In this document: positions 23,516 through 31,660 of the stretch, in pieces
How positions within the stretch are numbered: the first letter of the stretch is position 1
Layout of the letters: every line of letters begins with the position of its first letter
Source: Stenotrophomonas panacihumi
GTDB taxonomy: Bacteria > Pseudomonadota > Gammaproteobacteria > Xanthomonadales > Xanthomonadaceae
Length of the DNA: 36,328 bases
Direction of reading: 5' to 3'
Assembly: GCF_001431645.1 (NCBI RefSeq)
Contig: NZ_LLXU01000091.1
Location: forward strand, 1-36,328
The notes under the pieces: model-generated
The model's database searches: none
The model's input: the letters and a program-made list of their open reading frames with translations, nothing else
Told to the model about the DNA's origin: nothing
Translations under genes and position numbers: made by a program

Positions 23516-24883
23516 ATGCAAAGGATGATGCGGTACGGCGCGGCAGCAGGGGCGACCCTGGCCGCCTTGTGGGGCGGCACGGCGGCGGCGCAGCAGGCGC
23601 CGGCACCGGCCCCCGTGGCCCCGGCGGTGAGCGCCGAAGATGCGGCCGACGTGCAGGAGCTGATGGCGCAGCTGGAAGCGCTGAAGGCCAACTACGCGCA
23701 GGAAGTGCGGCGGCTGCGCGAACTCGACGTGCAGGTGCAGGCGATGCAGGCCCGCCTGGCCGGCAAGACCGGCGCGGCCATCGCCCCGACCACCGCGACG
23801 GCAATGGCGCCCGCCGCCGCCGCCGCGGCGTCGGCCGAAGCGGCGTCCAGCGGCGCCAGCGGGCCGCCGCCGGCCGGTTATGCCAGCAGCACGGCGGAAG
23901 GCAAGCAGGCCAAGGAGGCTTCGCGGCGCAGCGTCAATGACGTCAAGCAACAACAGCAGGCGCTGTTCAACCAGAAGCTGACCATCGAAAACAGCCTCAC
24001 CTACGCCCGCTACGACCGCAAGCTGCTCACGCTCAACGGCTTCCTGGCGCTGGATGCGATCTTCCTGGGCAACATCGCCATCGAGAACGTCGAATCCGAT
24101 TCGCTGACCTACAACCTCGCCGCGCGCTGGGGCATCAGCCCGAATTTCACCCTCAACGTCGACATGCCGTTCCTGGAGCGCAAGACGGTGTACCAGAAGG
24201 GCGGCGCGGGCGGTTCGGCCGCGGCGATCGCGCAGGAAGAGACCACCGGCGGCGGCCTCGGCGACATCGCGGTAAGCGGCAACTACCGCCTGTTCCCGGA
24301 GCGCAACAAGATTCCGGAAACCGTGCTCACCTTCGGCGTCACCGCGCCGACCGGCCGCGAACCCTATGGCGTGGACTGGAAGGTGCTCGAGCGCGACGAC
24401 GACCAGTTCATCCGCTTCGCCGTGCCGAGCAAGCAGCCCACCGGCAACGGCGTGTGGCAGGCGAATATCGGCCTGTCGGCGGTGAAGACGGCCGACCCGG
24501 CGATCCTGTTCGCCAACATCGGCTACATCTATTCGTTCAAGCGCAGCTTCGACGACATCGACAGCAACCCGGATACGGTCAACCCCGGTTCGGTGCGCCT
24601 GGGCGATTCGTACTACTTCGGCGCCGGCGTGGCGTTCGCGTTCAACGAGCGCACCAGCTTGAGCATTTCCTTCAGCGACAAGCTCAGCGCCCGCGCCTCC
24701 ACGCGCTACCAGGGCGGGCAGTGGGTGAAGGTGATCGGCAGCGACGCCAACGCCGGCACGCTGAACTTCGGCGTGACCTATGCATTGAACTCGCACGCCA
24801 CGCTGGTGAGCCTGCTCGGCGTGGGCCTGACCCCGGATGCGCCGGACTTCAGCCTGGCGTTCAAGGTGCCTTACATGCTGTGA
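23516..24883 (+). CDS. fapF: FapF-like outer-membrane amyloid secretion pore
   Basis: A 455-aa exported protein. Signal peptide to about residue 25 (AAA-QQ). A heptad-like helix follows at about 43-82 (DVQELMAQLEALKANYAQEV and on), fitting the trimeric coiled coil that gates FapF. After a Pro/Ala linker, the membrane barrel begins around residue 150: LTLNGFLALDAIFLGNI is close to the FapF barrel entry. Alternating beta-strands follow to the aromatic C-terminus (FKVPYML), a typical outer-membrane ending. FapF trimers export FapB and FapC in Pseudomonas. GGGGGAG lies 7-13 nt before the ATG. Last gene of the unit, followed by an intrinsic terminator. A generic MetA-pathway-type porin is the alternative by fold, but the context favours FapF. 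Confidence 0.85.
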   Translation: MQRMMRYGAAAGATLAALWGGTAAAQQAPAPAPVAPAVSAEDAADVQELMAQLEALKANYAQEVRRLRELDVQVQAMQARLAGKTGAAIAPTTATAMAPAAAAAASAEAASSGASGPPPAGYASSTAEGKQAKEASRRSVNDVKQQQQALFNQKLTIENSLTYARYDRKLLTLNGFLALDAIFLGNIAIENVESDSLTYNLAARWGISPNFTLNVDMPFLERKTVYQKGGAGGSAAAIAQEETTGGGLGDIAVSGNYRLFPERNKIPETVLTFGVTAPTGREPYGVDWKVLERDDDQFIRFAVPSKQPTGNGVWQANIGLSAVKTADPAILFANIGYIYSFKRSFDDIDSNPDTVNPGSVRLGDSYYFGAGVAFAFNERTSLSISFSDKLSARASTRYQGGQWVKVIGSDANAGTLNFGVTYALNSHATLVSLLGVGLTPDAPDFSLAFKVPYML

Positions 24884-24908
24884 GGCATCCGACAGCGCGC
24901 CACCCCGT

Positions 24909-24939
24909 GAAGCCACCCGCGAGGGTGGCTTCTTTCATT
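24909..24939 (+). terminator. Intrinsic terminator after fapF
   Basis: A perfect 10-bp stem GAAGCCACCC / GGGTGGCTTC with tetraloop GCGA, followed by TTTCATT on the plus strand. It closes the amyloid transcription unit and slightly overlaps the stop of the convergent regulator gene. Confidence 0.88.
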
Positions 24940-26263
24940 CGCGGCCTTCGAGCGGCACGCCGTGCTTGCGGCACAGCCGGTACACGGTGACCCGCGAGAC
25001 CTGCATGCGCCGCGCGCAGGCGCTGACGTTGTACTGGCTCTGCTTGAGGTTGTGCAGCAGGGCGTCGCGCTCGGCCTGGTCGCGGGCCTGGCCGAGGTGG
25101 TCGCGCGGAGTCGGGGCGGCGTGCGCCAGTTCCAGGTCCGCATCGGAGATCAGCTCGTGCTCGGCGATCACCGCCGCGCGCTGCACGCGGTTGAGCAGTT
25201 CGCGCACGTTGCCCGGCCAGTCGAAAGTCGCCATCGCCTGCAGCGCCTGCGGGGTGAAGCCGCGCGCGCGGGTGGTGTGCTGGGCACGGAAACGGTCGAG
25301 GAAGTGCTGGGCGAGCAGGGCGATGTCCGCGCCGCGCTCGCGCAGCGCCGGCATCGGCAGGCGCAGCACGTTGAGCCGGTAGTAGAGGTCGCGGCGGAAG
25401 CGGCCGGCTTCCACCGCCTGTTCGAGTTCGACATGGGTGGCGGCCAGCACGCGCACGTCCACCTTCACCGGCTGGTTGCTGCCCACGCGCTCGATGGTGC
25501 CTTCCTGCAGCACGCGCAGCAGGTTGGTCTGCGCATCCAGCGGCAGGTCGCCGATCTCGTCCAGGAACACCGTGCCGCCGCTGGCGGTTTCGAACAGGCC
25601 CAGGCGGCGCTGCGAGGCGCCGGTGAACGCGCCGCGCTCATGGCCGAACAGTTCGGATTGCACCAGGCTGGCGGGCAACGCGCCGCAGTTCACCGCCACG
25701 AAGGCGCGGTGCCCGCGCGCGGACAGTTCGTGGATTGCACGCGCCGCCACTTCCTTGCCGGTACCGGTCTCGCCGGTGACCAGCACCGGCAGTTCCACCG
25801 GCGCGTACTTGCGCAGCTTGGCGTGGGTGGCGCGCATGATCGAGCTGTCGCCGATCAACGCTTCCACGCCGTGGCGCGGTTCGGGCGAGGTGGGCGTTTC
25901 GAGCAGGCGCAGCGCCTGCACGATGCGGCGCGGATCCAGCGGGCTGGGGAAGGTTTCGATGCAGTGGTCGAGCAGGTGGCCGATCGCGTCGTCGTCGTTG
26001 GCGCCGGCCGGGGTGACCGCCATCAGCGAGAGGTAGCCATGCGCGTCGAGCAGGCGCCGCACGCGCGCGAGGTCGGCGCCGTTCTCGCGCAGGTCGACCA
26101 GGCCGACGACCAGGTCGTCGCTGCGCAGGCCGATGCCGGCGTCGTCGTCGCGCTCGACGATGCGCAGCCGCCAGCCGGCGGCGGCGAGCATTTCGCGCTC
26201 CTGCGCCTGTGGCCGGCCGAACCAGATGACGCAACGCCGGGTGAAGTCAGGTATGGCTGCCAT
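24935..26263 (-). CDS. Sigma-54-dependent activator (VpsR/NtrC type)
   Basis: A 442-aa enhancer-binding protein. The N-terminal domain (about 1-130) looks like a divergent receiver of the VpsR/FleQ kind (RCVIWFG, then VVGLVDLRENG). The AAA+ domain has Walker A GETGTGKE (164-171), the sigma-54 contact loop GAFTGA (211-216) and Walker B GGTVFLDEIGDL. It ends with a Fis-type helix-turn-helix, NVSACARRMQVSRVTVYRLC. Such proteins bind upstream sites and use ATP to open sigma-54 promoters. VpsR and FleQ respond to cyclic di-GMP and control biofilm genes. AGGAAG precedes the ATG. Its position next to the only clear sigma-54 promoter in the window suggests that it controls the amyloid locus. Confidence 0.93.
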   Translation of the reverse strand: MAAIPDFTRRCVIWFGRPQAQEREMLAAAGWRLRIVERDDDAGIGLRSDDLVVGLVDLRENGADLARVRRLLDAHGYLSLMAVTPAGANDDDAIGHLLDHCIETFPSPLDPRRIVQALRLLETPTSPEPRHGVEALIGDSSIMRATHAKLRKYAPVELPVLVTGETGTGKEVAARAIHELSARGHRAFVAVNCGALPASLVQSELFGHERGAFTGASQRRLGLFETASGGTVFLDEIGDLPLDAQTNLLRVLQEGTIERVGSNQPVKVDVRVLAATHVELEQAVEAGRFRRDLYYRLNVLRLPMPALRERGADIALLAQHFLDRFRAQHTTRARGFTPQALQAMATFDWPGNVRELLNRVQRAAVIAEHELISDADLELAHAAPTPRDHLGQARDQAERDALLHNLKQSQYNVSACARRMQVSRVTVYRLCRKHGVPLEGRE

Positions 26264-26514
26264 GCACTTCCTGCCACGCTTGTAGCTGCGCGGGCGGAGC
26301 GCTGGAGCCACTCTGTTGCGTTCCGGCCAGGCCGCCCCCTGTCCGGTCGATGCCCGGGCCCGCCCATGCGGTCCACGGCACATCGCCTGGCGTCGCCCTT
26401 GCCGGAGCCCCCGGGGGCGAACACATCTGTCAACGCGGGTTCTGGAACAGACCGGACAGCGGGGTGCCCGTAGCGGCATGGCACACTGGCGCCTCGTGAA
26501 TCTGGAGGCCAGCC

Positions 26515-26997
26515 GTGAGTGGCGAGCAACGCGAATTGAATTTCCGGTTCCTGGCTGAACCGAACGACGTGAATTTCGGCGGCAAGGTGCATGGTGGCGT
26601 GGTCATGAAGTGGATCGACCAGGCCGGGTTCGCGGCGGCCAGCGGCTGGAGCAGCCGCTACTGCGTGACGGTGGCGGTGGGCGGCATCCGCTTCGTGGCG
26701 CCGATCCTGATCGGCGACGTGGTGACGGTGTCGGCCAAGCTGGTCTACACCGGGCGCACCAGCATGCATTTCGCCCTCGACGTGCGCGCGCGCAGCCCCA
26801 CCGGTGGCGCCTCGCGGTTGTGCACCCACTGCATCATCGTGTTCGTGGCGATGGGCGATGACCACGCCACGCCGGTGGAGGTGCCGAGCTGGCGCCCGGA
26901 TACCGAGCAGGACCAGCGCCTGGCCGAGTACGCGCTGAAGGTGATGGAGCTGAGCAAGGGCATCGAGGACACCATCGCGCAGTACCAGCACAGCTGA
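26515..26997 (+). CDS. Acyl-CoA thioesterase (YciA-type hotdog fold)
   Basis: A 160-aa single hotdog domain protein that hydrolyses acyl-CoA to fatty acid and CoA. The signature NDVNFGGKVHGGVVMKWID near residues 17-35 holds the catalytic Asn and Asp of the YciA/BACH group. The strand FVAPILIGDVVTVSAKLVYTGRTS is also typical. The GTG start is well supported by GGAGG 7 nt upstream. It is divergent from the sigma-54 regulator with a 251-nt gap in which I found no clear promoter, and it is followed by a bidirectional terminator. Confidence 0.92.
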   Translation: MSGEQRELNFRFLAEPNDVNFGGKVHGGVVMKWIDQAGFAAASGWSSRYCVTVAVGGIRFVAPILIGDVVTVSAKLVYTGRTSMHFALDVRARSPTGGASRLCTHCIIVFVAMGDDHATPVEVPSWRPDTEQDQRLAEYALKVMELSKGIEDTIAQYQHS

Positions 26998-27013
26998 GGC
27001 CCGGCGAGCGGGC

Positions 27014-27045
27014 AAAAAAAGGCCGCGCGATGCGCGGCCTCTCTT
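27014..27045. terminator. Bidirectional intrinsic terminator
   Basis: An 8-bp perfect stem GGCCGCGC / GCGCGGCC with loop GAT. TCTCTT follows on the plus strand (thioesterase gene) and seven T on the minus strand (from 27020 down to 27014) for the NlpC/P60 gene. Confidence 0.9.
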
Positions 27046-27065
27046 CGTGGTGCTTTAGTCCGCGC

Positions 27066-27806
27066 TTACAGCACGCGGCGGGCCTGCACGAACTTCTCGC
27101 TCCAGTAGCCGCTGGCCAGCGTGTCGATCTGCACGTCCTTGCCGCGGCTCGGCGCGTGCAGGAAGCGGCCTTCGCCGACGTAGATGCCGACATGGTCCAC
27201 GCGGCCGCGACGGCCGAAGAACACCAGGTCGCCGGCGGTGAGGGCGTTGCGGTCCTTGATCAGCGCGGCGGCGTCGTCACGGGCCATCTCGCGCGAGACG
27301 CGCGGCAGCTCGATGCCCAGGGCGGTCTTGAACACGTAGCCGACCAGGCCGCTGCAGTCGAAGCCGTCCGGCGAGGTGCCACCCCAGCGGTACGGAGTAC
27401 CCAGCAGGCCCATGGCGCGCTTGAGGATGCTCTGCACCTGGCCGTCGTTGACGGCGATCTCGGCGCGGTCGGCGGCGCTCTGCGAAACGTCGTAGTTGGC
27501 CAGCAGGCGGCTGAGATCGCCAGCGAACATGGCCGAACGATCCATCAGCGGAATGGTGTCATTGCCGGCCAGGCGGGGCAGCAGGGCGGCCAGGGTCGCC
27601 GTGGCGGCGGCGTCGGCGCGGCTGCGCGGGGCGGCAGGGGAAGCGGTGTCCTGCGGGGCAGCGACATCCGGGGCGGGGGCGGCGGCCTTGTCCGCGTTCT
27701 GGGCCAGAACCGGGGCGGCAGCCAGCAGCAGCACGGAGGCGCAGAGCAGGCGGAGCGGTTTCTGGAAAGAGAAACGCGGGGTGAAGATTGGGTCGTCGGT
27801 CGTCAC
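27066..27806 (-). CDS. NlpC/P60 peptidoglycan hydrolase (exported)
   Basis: A 246-aa protein. A signal peptide (LRLLCASVLLLAAAPVLAQ) is followed by an Ala/Pro-rich, low-complexity linker and a helical spacer. The C-terminal NlpC/P60 (C40) domain begins at about residue 125. The catalytic residues are Cys151 in DGFDCSGLVGYVF, His205 in VDHVGIYVG and His217 in FLHAPS. Such endopeptidases cut D-Glu/meso-DAP bonds in stem peptides and act in cell separation or wall remodelling. The GTG start gives a complete signal peptide, and no ATG is available in frame nearby. No clear ribosome site is seen. An AT-rich stretch at 27870-27895 probably contains its promoter. It is paired with a related lipoprotein gene just upstream. 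Confidence 0.92.
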   Translation of the reverse strand: MTTDDPIFTPRFSFQKPLRLLCASVLLLAAAPVLAQNADKAAAPAPDVAAPQDTASPAAPRSRADAAATATLAALLPRLAGNDTIPLMDRSAMFAGDLSRLLANYDVSQSAADRAEIAVNDGQVQSILKRAMGLLGTPYRWGGTSPDGFDCSGLVGYVFKTALGIELPRVSREMARDDAAALIKDRNALTAGDLVFFGRRGRVDHVGIYVGEGRFLHAPSRGKDVQIDTLASGYWSEKFVQARRVL

Positions 27807-27915
27807 GCGGGAATCACATTGCGGCAGGCGATGCGCGATGATGCCCCGGTGAAGGGTGTGTGAGGTTCAATTTCCGTTAAAATTTCGTTTTATGTGACGT
27901 GCGTCCGATCACAGT

Positions 27916-28467
27916 TCAGTGCAGGACCCGTTTCGCACCACTGTAATGATCCCGCCAGTAGACCCCGTCGAGGGTGTCCAGGCGGACGGTTCCGCCGGTG
28001 CTGGGGGCGTGCACGAACCGCCCTTCGCCGACATAGATGCCCACGTGCGACACGCTGCCGCGGCTGCCGAAGAACACCAGGTCCCCGGCCGCCAGACGCT
28101 CCGGGGCGATCTTCGGGCCCTGCAGGGCGGCCAGCTCGGAGGAGCTGCGGGGCAGCCGCAGGTCGAGCATGTCGCGGTAGACGTAGGTGACCAGGCCGCT
28201 GCAGTCGAACCCGCCTTCCGGGGTATTGCCGCCGTAGCGGTAGGGGGTGCCGACCAGCCCCAGGGCCCGCATCAACACCGCGTTGGCGGCGGCCGGGTCG
28301 GCCGGGGCGACCTGCGGCCACACCCGCGGCGCGGGCGCGGCGGCCTTGCGCGGCGGCGGGTGGCTGGCGCAACCGGCCAGCACGGTGGCCAGCACGAGCA
28401 GGACGGGGAGGGCGAGGCGCCGCCAAGGCATGGCGGACGGGGGCGGCACGGCTGGCTTGTTCTGCAT
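27916..28467 (-). CDS. NlpC/P60 family lipoprotein
   Basis: A 183-aa protein with a lipoprotein signal ending in the lipobox VLAGC (Cys33 from this start) and a compact NlpC/P60 domain. Catalytic residues are Cys89 in GGFDCSGLVTYVY, His141 in VSHVGIYVG and His153 in RFVHAP. It resembles the Spr/NlpC group of membrane-anchored DD- or LD-endopeptidases. Two starts are possible: the one given, and an internal ATG at 28431, which would make a more usual 21-residue signal. Neither has a good ribosome site. About 45% of the catalytic domain is shared with the next gene by eye, suggesting an old duplication. It is divergent from slyD. Confidence 0.88.
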   Translation of the reverse strand: MQNKPAVPPPSAMPWRRLALPVLLVLATVLAGCASHPPPRKAAAPAPRVWPQVAPADPAAANAVLMRALGLVGTPYRYGGNTPEGGFDCSGLVTYVYRDMLDLRLPRSSSELAALQGPKIAPERLAAGDLVFFGSRGSVSHVGIYVGEGRFVHAPSTGGTVRLDTLDGVYWRDHYSGAKRVLH

Positions 28468-28576
28468 CGAGCCCGGATAATGCGCGGTTTGAATGGCCGC
28501 CATCATGGCGGCGACCCCGGCGGCCGACAAGCCGTCCCACCGCCTGCCACCGGGCAGCCTCAAAGCCAGAGCCATC

Positions 28577-29056
28577 ATGAAGATCGAAAAAGACCGCGTC
28601 GTCCGTTTCCATTACACCGTCTCGGAGGTCGGCCAGGCGCCGATCGAGAGCTCCAAGGACCGCGAGCCGCTGGCGATCCTGGTCGGCCACGGCAACATCA
28701 TCCCGGGCCTGGAGAAGGCGATGATGGACAAGGAAGCCGGCGAGAACATCAGCGTCGATGTCCCGGCCGCCGAAGCCTACGGCGAGCGCCGCGAGGGCCT
28801 CGGCCAGCGCGTGCCCAAGAAGCACTTCGGCAACACCAAGCTGGCCCCGGGCATGCAGGTCGTGCTGCAGACCAACTTCGGCCCGCGCGCGGTCACCGTC
28901 GAGAAGGTCGGCATGAGCGTGGTCGACGTGGACCTCAACCACCCGATGGCCGGCAAGGACCTGCACTTCGACGTGGAGATCGTGGAAGTGCGCGAGGCCA
29001 GCGCCGAGGAAGTCGAGCACGGCCACGTGCACGGCGACGGCGGCCACGCCCACTAA
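28577..29056 (+). CDS. slyD: FKBP-type peptidyl-prolyl isomerase SlyD
   Basis: A 159-aa cytoplasmic prolyl isomerase and chaperone with the FKBP core split by an insert-in-flap domain (residues about 70-120, with YGERREGLGQRVPKKHF). The core begins IEKDRVVRFHYTV and ends DLNHPMAGKDLHFDVEI. The short His-rich tail (HGHVHGDGGHAH) is a metal-binding tail like that of E. coli SlyD, where it delivers nickel to hydrogenase and urease. Here the tail is shorter and has no cysteine. The ATG chosen gives the family N-terminus; upstream in-frame ATGs would add unrelated residues. A UUCG-loop terminator follows. Confidence 0.95.
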   Translation: MKIEKDRVVRFHYTVSEVGQAPIESSKDREPLAILVGHGNIIPGLEKAMMDKEAGENISVDVPAAEAYGERREGLGQRVPKKHFGNTKLAPGMQVVLQTNFGPRAVTVEKVGMSVVDVDLNHPMAGKDLHFDVEIVEVREASAEEVEHGHVHGDGGHAH

Positions 29057-29075
29057 GCCCCGCCGGCTTTCCTTC

Positions 29076-29104
29076 GCGGCCCGCTTCGGCGGGCCGCGTG
29101 CGTT
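29076..29104 (+). terminator. Intrinsic terminator of slyD
   Basis: A 9-bp stem GCGGCCCGC / GCGGGCCGC closed by a TTCG tetraloop with the stabilising C-G closing pair, followed within six bases by TTTT. Confidence 0.82.
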
Positions 29105-29138
29105 TTGCGGCCCCCGCAGGCCGCGCTAGGGTGACGCC

Positions 29139-30365
29139 ATGAACACGCCCCGCCTGTCGCCGGTCGCCCCCGCCGAGCGCATCGTCCTGCTCGACGTCCT
29201 GCGCGGCTTCGCGCTGCTGGGCATCCTGCTGATGAACATCGAAGGCTTCGTCGGCCCGCTCAACAGCGCGCTGACCGGCGTGGACCCGGCGTTGTCCGGC
29301 GCCGACCGCATCGCCGACGCGCTGGTGTACTTCTTCGTCCAGGGCAAGTTCTACACGCTGTTCTCGCTGTTGTTCGGCATGGGTTTCGCGGTGATGTCCG
29401 GCCGCGCCGAGCAGGCCCGCCGCCCGTTCGTGCCGGTGTACCTGCGGCGCAGCCTGGGGCTGGCGGTGATCGGCCTGGTGCATGCGCTGCTGATCTGGTC
29501 TGGCGACATCCTGCTCAGCTACGCGCTGCTCTCGCTGCTCCTGCTCGCCTTCGCCGAAGCGCCGACGCGCTGGCTGCCGGCGCTGGCCCTGGTCGTGTAC
29601 CTGTTCGCCTCGTGCTGGGTGCTGCTGTTCGGGGCGGTCGGCACGCTGATGCAGCACGACGCGGCGTTCCAGCAGCAGCTGGCGCAGGTCGGCACGCAAT
29701 GGCAGCAGGCGGTGGAGGCGCAGCGGCAGGCGTTCGGAGCCGGCAGCTACGTGCAGGCCACGCTGCAGCGCGTGCACGACCTGGGTGAATCCATGAGCGG
29801 CTTGCTGGTCAACGGCCCGACCATGCTCGGCATGTTCCTGCTCGGCGCGTGGTTCCTGCGCAGCGGCGTGATTGCCGCGCCCGAGCGGCATGCGCGCCTG
29901 TTCGCGTGGCTGCGCTGGGGTGCGCTGCCGCTGGGCATCGCATGCATGGCGGCCAGCTACGCGATTTCGCCGTGGATGGACCCGGCCAGGCTGGACATGG
30001 CCGCCGCCGCCGGCTGGGCGCTGGGTTCGGTCGCCAACCTGCTGATGTGCCTGGGCTACCTGGCGTGGGTGACGCGCGCGGCGCATGCGCTGCGCTGGCT
30101 GGCCCCGGCCGGGCGCATGGCGCTGAGCAACTACCTGCTGCAATCGCTGGTGTGCACGTTGCTGTTCTACGGCTACGGCGCGGGCCTGTTCGAGCGGCTG
30201 CCGCGCGCGTGGCAGCTGCCGTTCGCGCTGGCGCTGTTCGCCGCGCAGGTGCTGCTGAGCCGCGCATGGCTGCGGGCGTTCCGCTTCGGCCCGGTGGAAT
30301 GGCTGTGGCGCGGCTTCACCTACCTGCAGTGGCCGCCGTTGCGCCGGCGCAACGCGGTGGCGTGA
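29139..30365 (+). CDS. DUF418 family (YeiB-like) membrane protein
   Basis: A 408-aa polytopic inner-membrane protein. The N-terminal RIVLLDVLRGFALLGILLMNIEG block and the later GKFYTLFSLLFGMGFAV block are hallmarks of the DUF418/YeiB family. The C-terminal half contains the DUF418 domain proper with GRMALSNYLLQSLVCTLLFYG. About nine or ten hydrophobic segments are visible, with a polar, Gln-rich periplasmic or cytoplasmic loop around residues 175-215. No biochemical function is established; the fold is related to membrane acyltransferases, so transfer of an acyl group is possible but unproven. Possibly co-transcribed with the following oxidoreductase gene (44-nt gap). Confidence 0.9.
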   Translation: MNTPRLSPVAPAERIVLLDVLRGFALLGILLMNIEGFVGPLNSALTGVDPALSGADRIADALVYFFVQGKFYTLFSLLFGMGFAVMSGRAEQARRPFVPVYLRRSLGLAVIGLVHALLIWSGDILLSYALLSLLLLAFAEAPTRWLPALALVVYLFASCWVLLFGAVGTLMQHDAAFQQQLAQVGTQWQQAVEAQRQAFGAGSYVQATLQRVHDLGESMSGLLVNGPTMLGMFLLGAWFLRSGVIAAPERHARLFAWLRWGALPLGIACMAASYAISPWMDPARLDMAAAAGWALGSVANLLMCLGYLAWVTRAAHALRWLAPAGRMALSNYLLQSLVCTLLFYGYGAGLFERLPRAWQLPFALALFAAQVLLSRAWLRAFRFGPVEWLWRGFTYLQWPPLRRRNAVA

Positions 30366-30409
30366 TCGCACGCCTGCCGCGACACGGCACGGCGCTCTAC
30401 ACTGCACCG

Positions 30410-31660
30410 GTGAGCATTCCCCAAGACGATGTCGTGGTGGTGGGCGGTGGCGCGATCGGACTGGCGTGCGCGCTGGCGCTGGTCGAAGCCGGACGCGGCG
30501 TGCGCGTGCTCGAGGCCGGCAGCGCCGGCGCGGCGACCTCGCACGGCAACTGCGGCACCATCACCCCCAGCCACGCGCCACCGCTCGCCGCACCCGGCAT
30601 GCCGTGGCAGGCGCTGCGCTGGATGTTCACCCCCGACGCGCCGCTGTACGTGCCGCCGCGGCTGGATCCCGCGCTGTGGGGCTGGTTCGCCCGCTTCGTC
30701 GCGCGCTGCAATTCGCGGGACTGGCGGCGCAGCACGCTTGGCCGTGCCGCGCTGCTCAACGATTCGGCGCAGCGCCTGCACGAGTGGATCGCGCGCTACG
30801 ACCTGGATTGCGAATACCACCAGGACGGCCTGGACTACGTATTCCGCGACGAGCGCAACTATCGCCACTACCTGCGCGAATGCGAGACGCTCGAAGCGCT
30901 CGGGGTACGCACGCAGGCCATCGACGGCGCGACGTATGCGGCCGAAGACCCGGCCTTCCGCGACGGCCTGGCCGGCGCGATCCGCTTTCCCGGCGACGGC
31001 CACCTGCGCCCCGACCGCTACACCGCCGGCCTGGCGCGCGCGCTGCGCGAACGCGGCGCGGAGATCGACGAGCAGGTACGCGTGGATGCGCTCGATCCCG
31101 ATGCGCGCGGCGTGCGCATCACCACCTCGCAGGGCGTGCGGCAGGCGCGCGACGTGTTGATCGCCACCGGCCCGTGGTCGCCAAAGCTGGCGGCGATGGT
31201 CGGCCTGCGCCTGCCGGTGCAGGCGGGCAAGGGCTATTCGATCACCTACAGCCGGCCCGCCGTCGCGCCGAAACGGCCGGTGGTGCTGAAGGACCGCTGG
31301 GTGTTCGTCACCCCGTGGGAGAGCGGCCTGCGCGTGGGCAGCACGATGGAATTCTCCGGCTACGACACCCGCCTCAACGACACCCGCCTGGCCGCGCTGG
31401 AGCGCGCCGCCGCCGAGTACCTGCACGAGCCCGCCGGCGCGCAGGTGCAGGAGCGCTGGTACGGCTGGCGGCCGATGACCTTCGACGACCTGCCCGCGCT
31501 GGGTCGCGTGCCACGCCACGATCACGTCTGGCTCGCGGCCGGCCATGGCATGCTCGGCATCAGCATGAGCAGCGCAAGCGGACAACTGATGGCCGACCTG
31601 ATGACCGGACGCACGCCGGCGATCGATCCCCAACCCTATCGCCCGGAGCGCTTCGCATGA
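30410..31660 (+). CDS. FAD-dependent D-amino acid dehydrogenase-like oxidoreductase
   Basis: A 416-aa DAO-family flavoprotein. The N-terminal dinucleotide-binding motif is VVVGGGAIGLACALALVEAG (from residue 8). The SHGNCGTITPSHAPPLAAPG block and the late GWRPMTFDDLPALGRVP and GHGMLGISMS blocks are those of DadA-type D-amino acid dehydrogenases, which oxidise D-alanine and others, with electrons going to the respiratory chain. A related role on another amino acid such as hydroxyproline or sarcosine cannot be excluded. GTG start chosen because family homology begins just after it. The stop overlaps the gor start (ATGA). Confidence 0.85.
   Translation: MSIPQDDVVVVGGGAIGLACALALVEAGRGVRVLEAGSAGAATSHGNCGTITPSHAPPLAAPGMPWQALRWMFTPDAPLYVPPRLDPALWGWFARFVARCNSRDWRRSTLGRAALLNDSAQRLHEWIARYDLDCEYHQDGLDYVFRDERNYRHYLRECETLEALGVRTQAIDGATYAAEDPAFRDGLAGAIRFPGDGHLRPDRYTAGLARALRERGAEIDEQVRVDALDPDARGVRITTSQGVRQARDVLIATGPWSPKLAAMVGLRLPVQAGKGYSITYSRPAVAPKRPVVLKDRWVFVTPWESGLRVGSTMEFSGYDTRLNDTRLAALERAAAEYLHEPAGAQVQERWYGWRPMTFDDLPALGRVPRHDHVWLAAGHGMLGISMSSASGQLMADLMTGRTPAIDPQPYRPERFA

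Noticed and set aside
18974..24883. Curli (csg) system
   Set aside because: No CsgG, CsgE or CsgF relatives are present, and the repeats do not follow the curli Ser-x5-Gln-x-Gly spacing. C39 peptidase plus coiled-coil barrel fits Fap instead.
26479..26495. Second sigma-54 promoter before the thioesterase gene
   Set aside because: TGGCAC is present but the GC expected 12 bp further is absent (the bases read CC).
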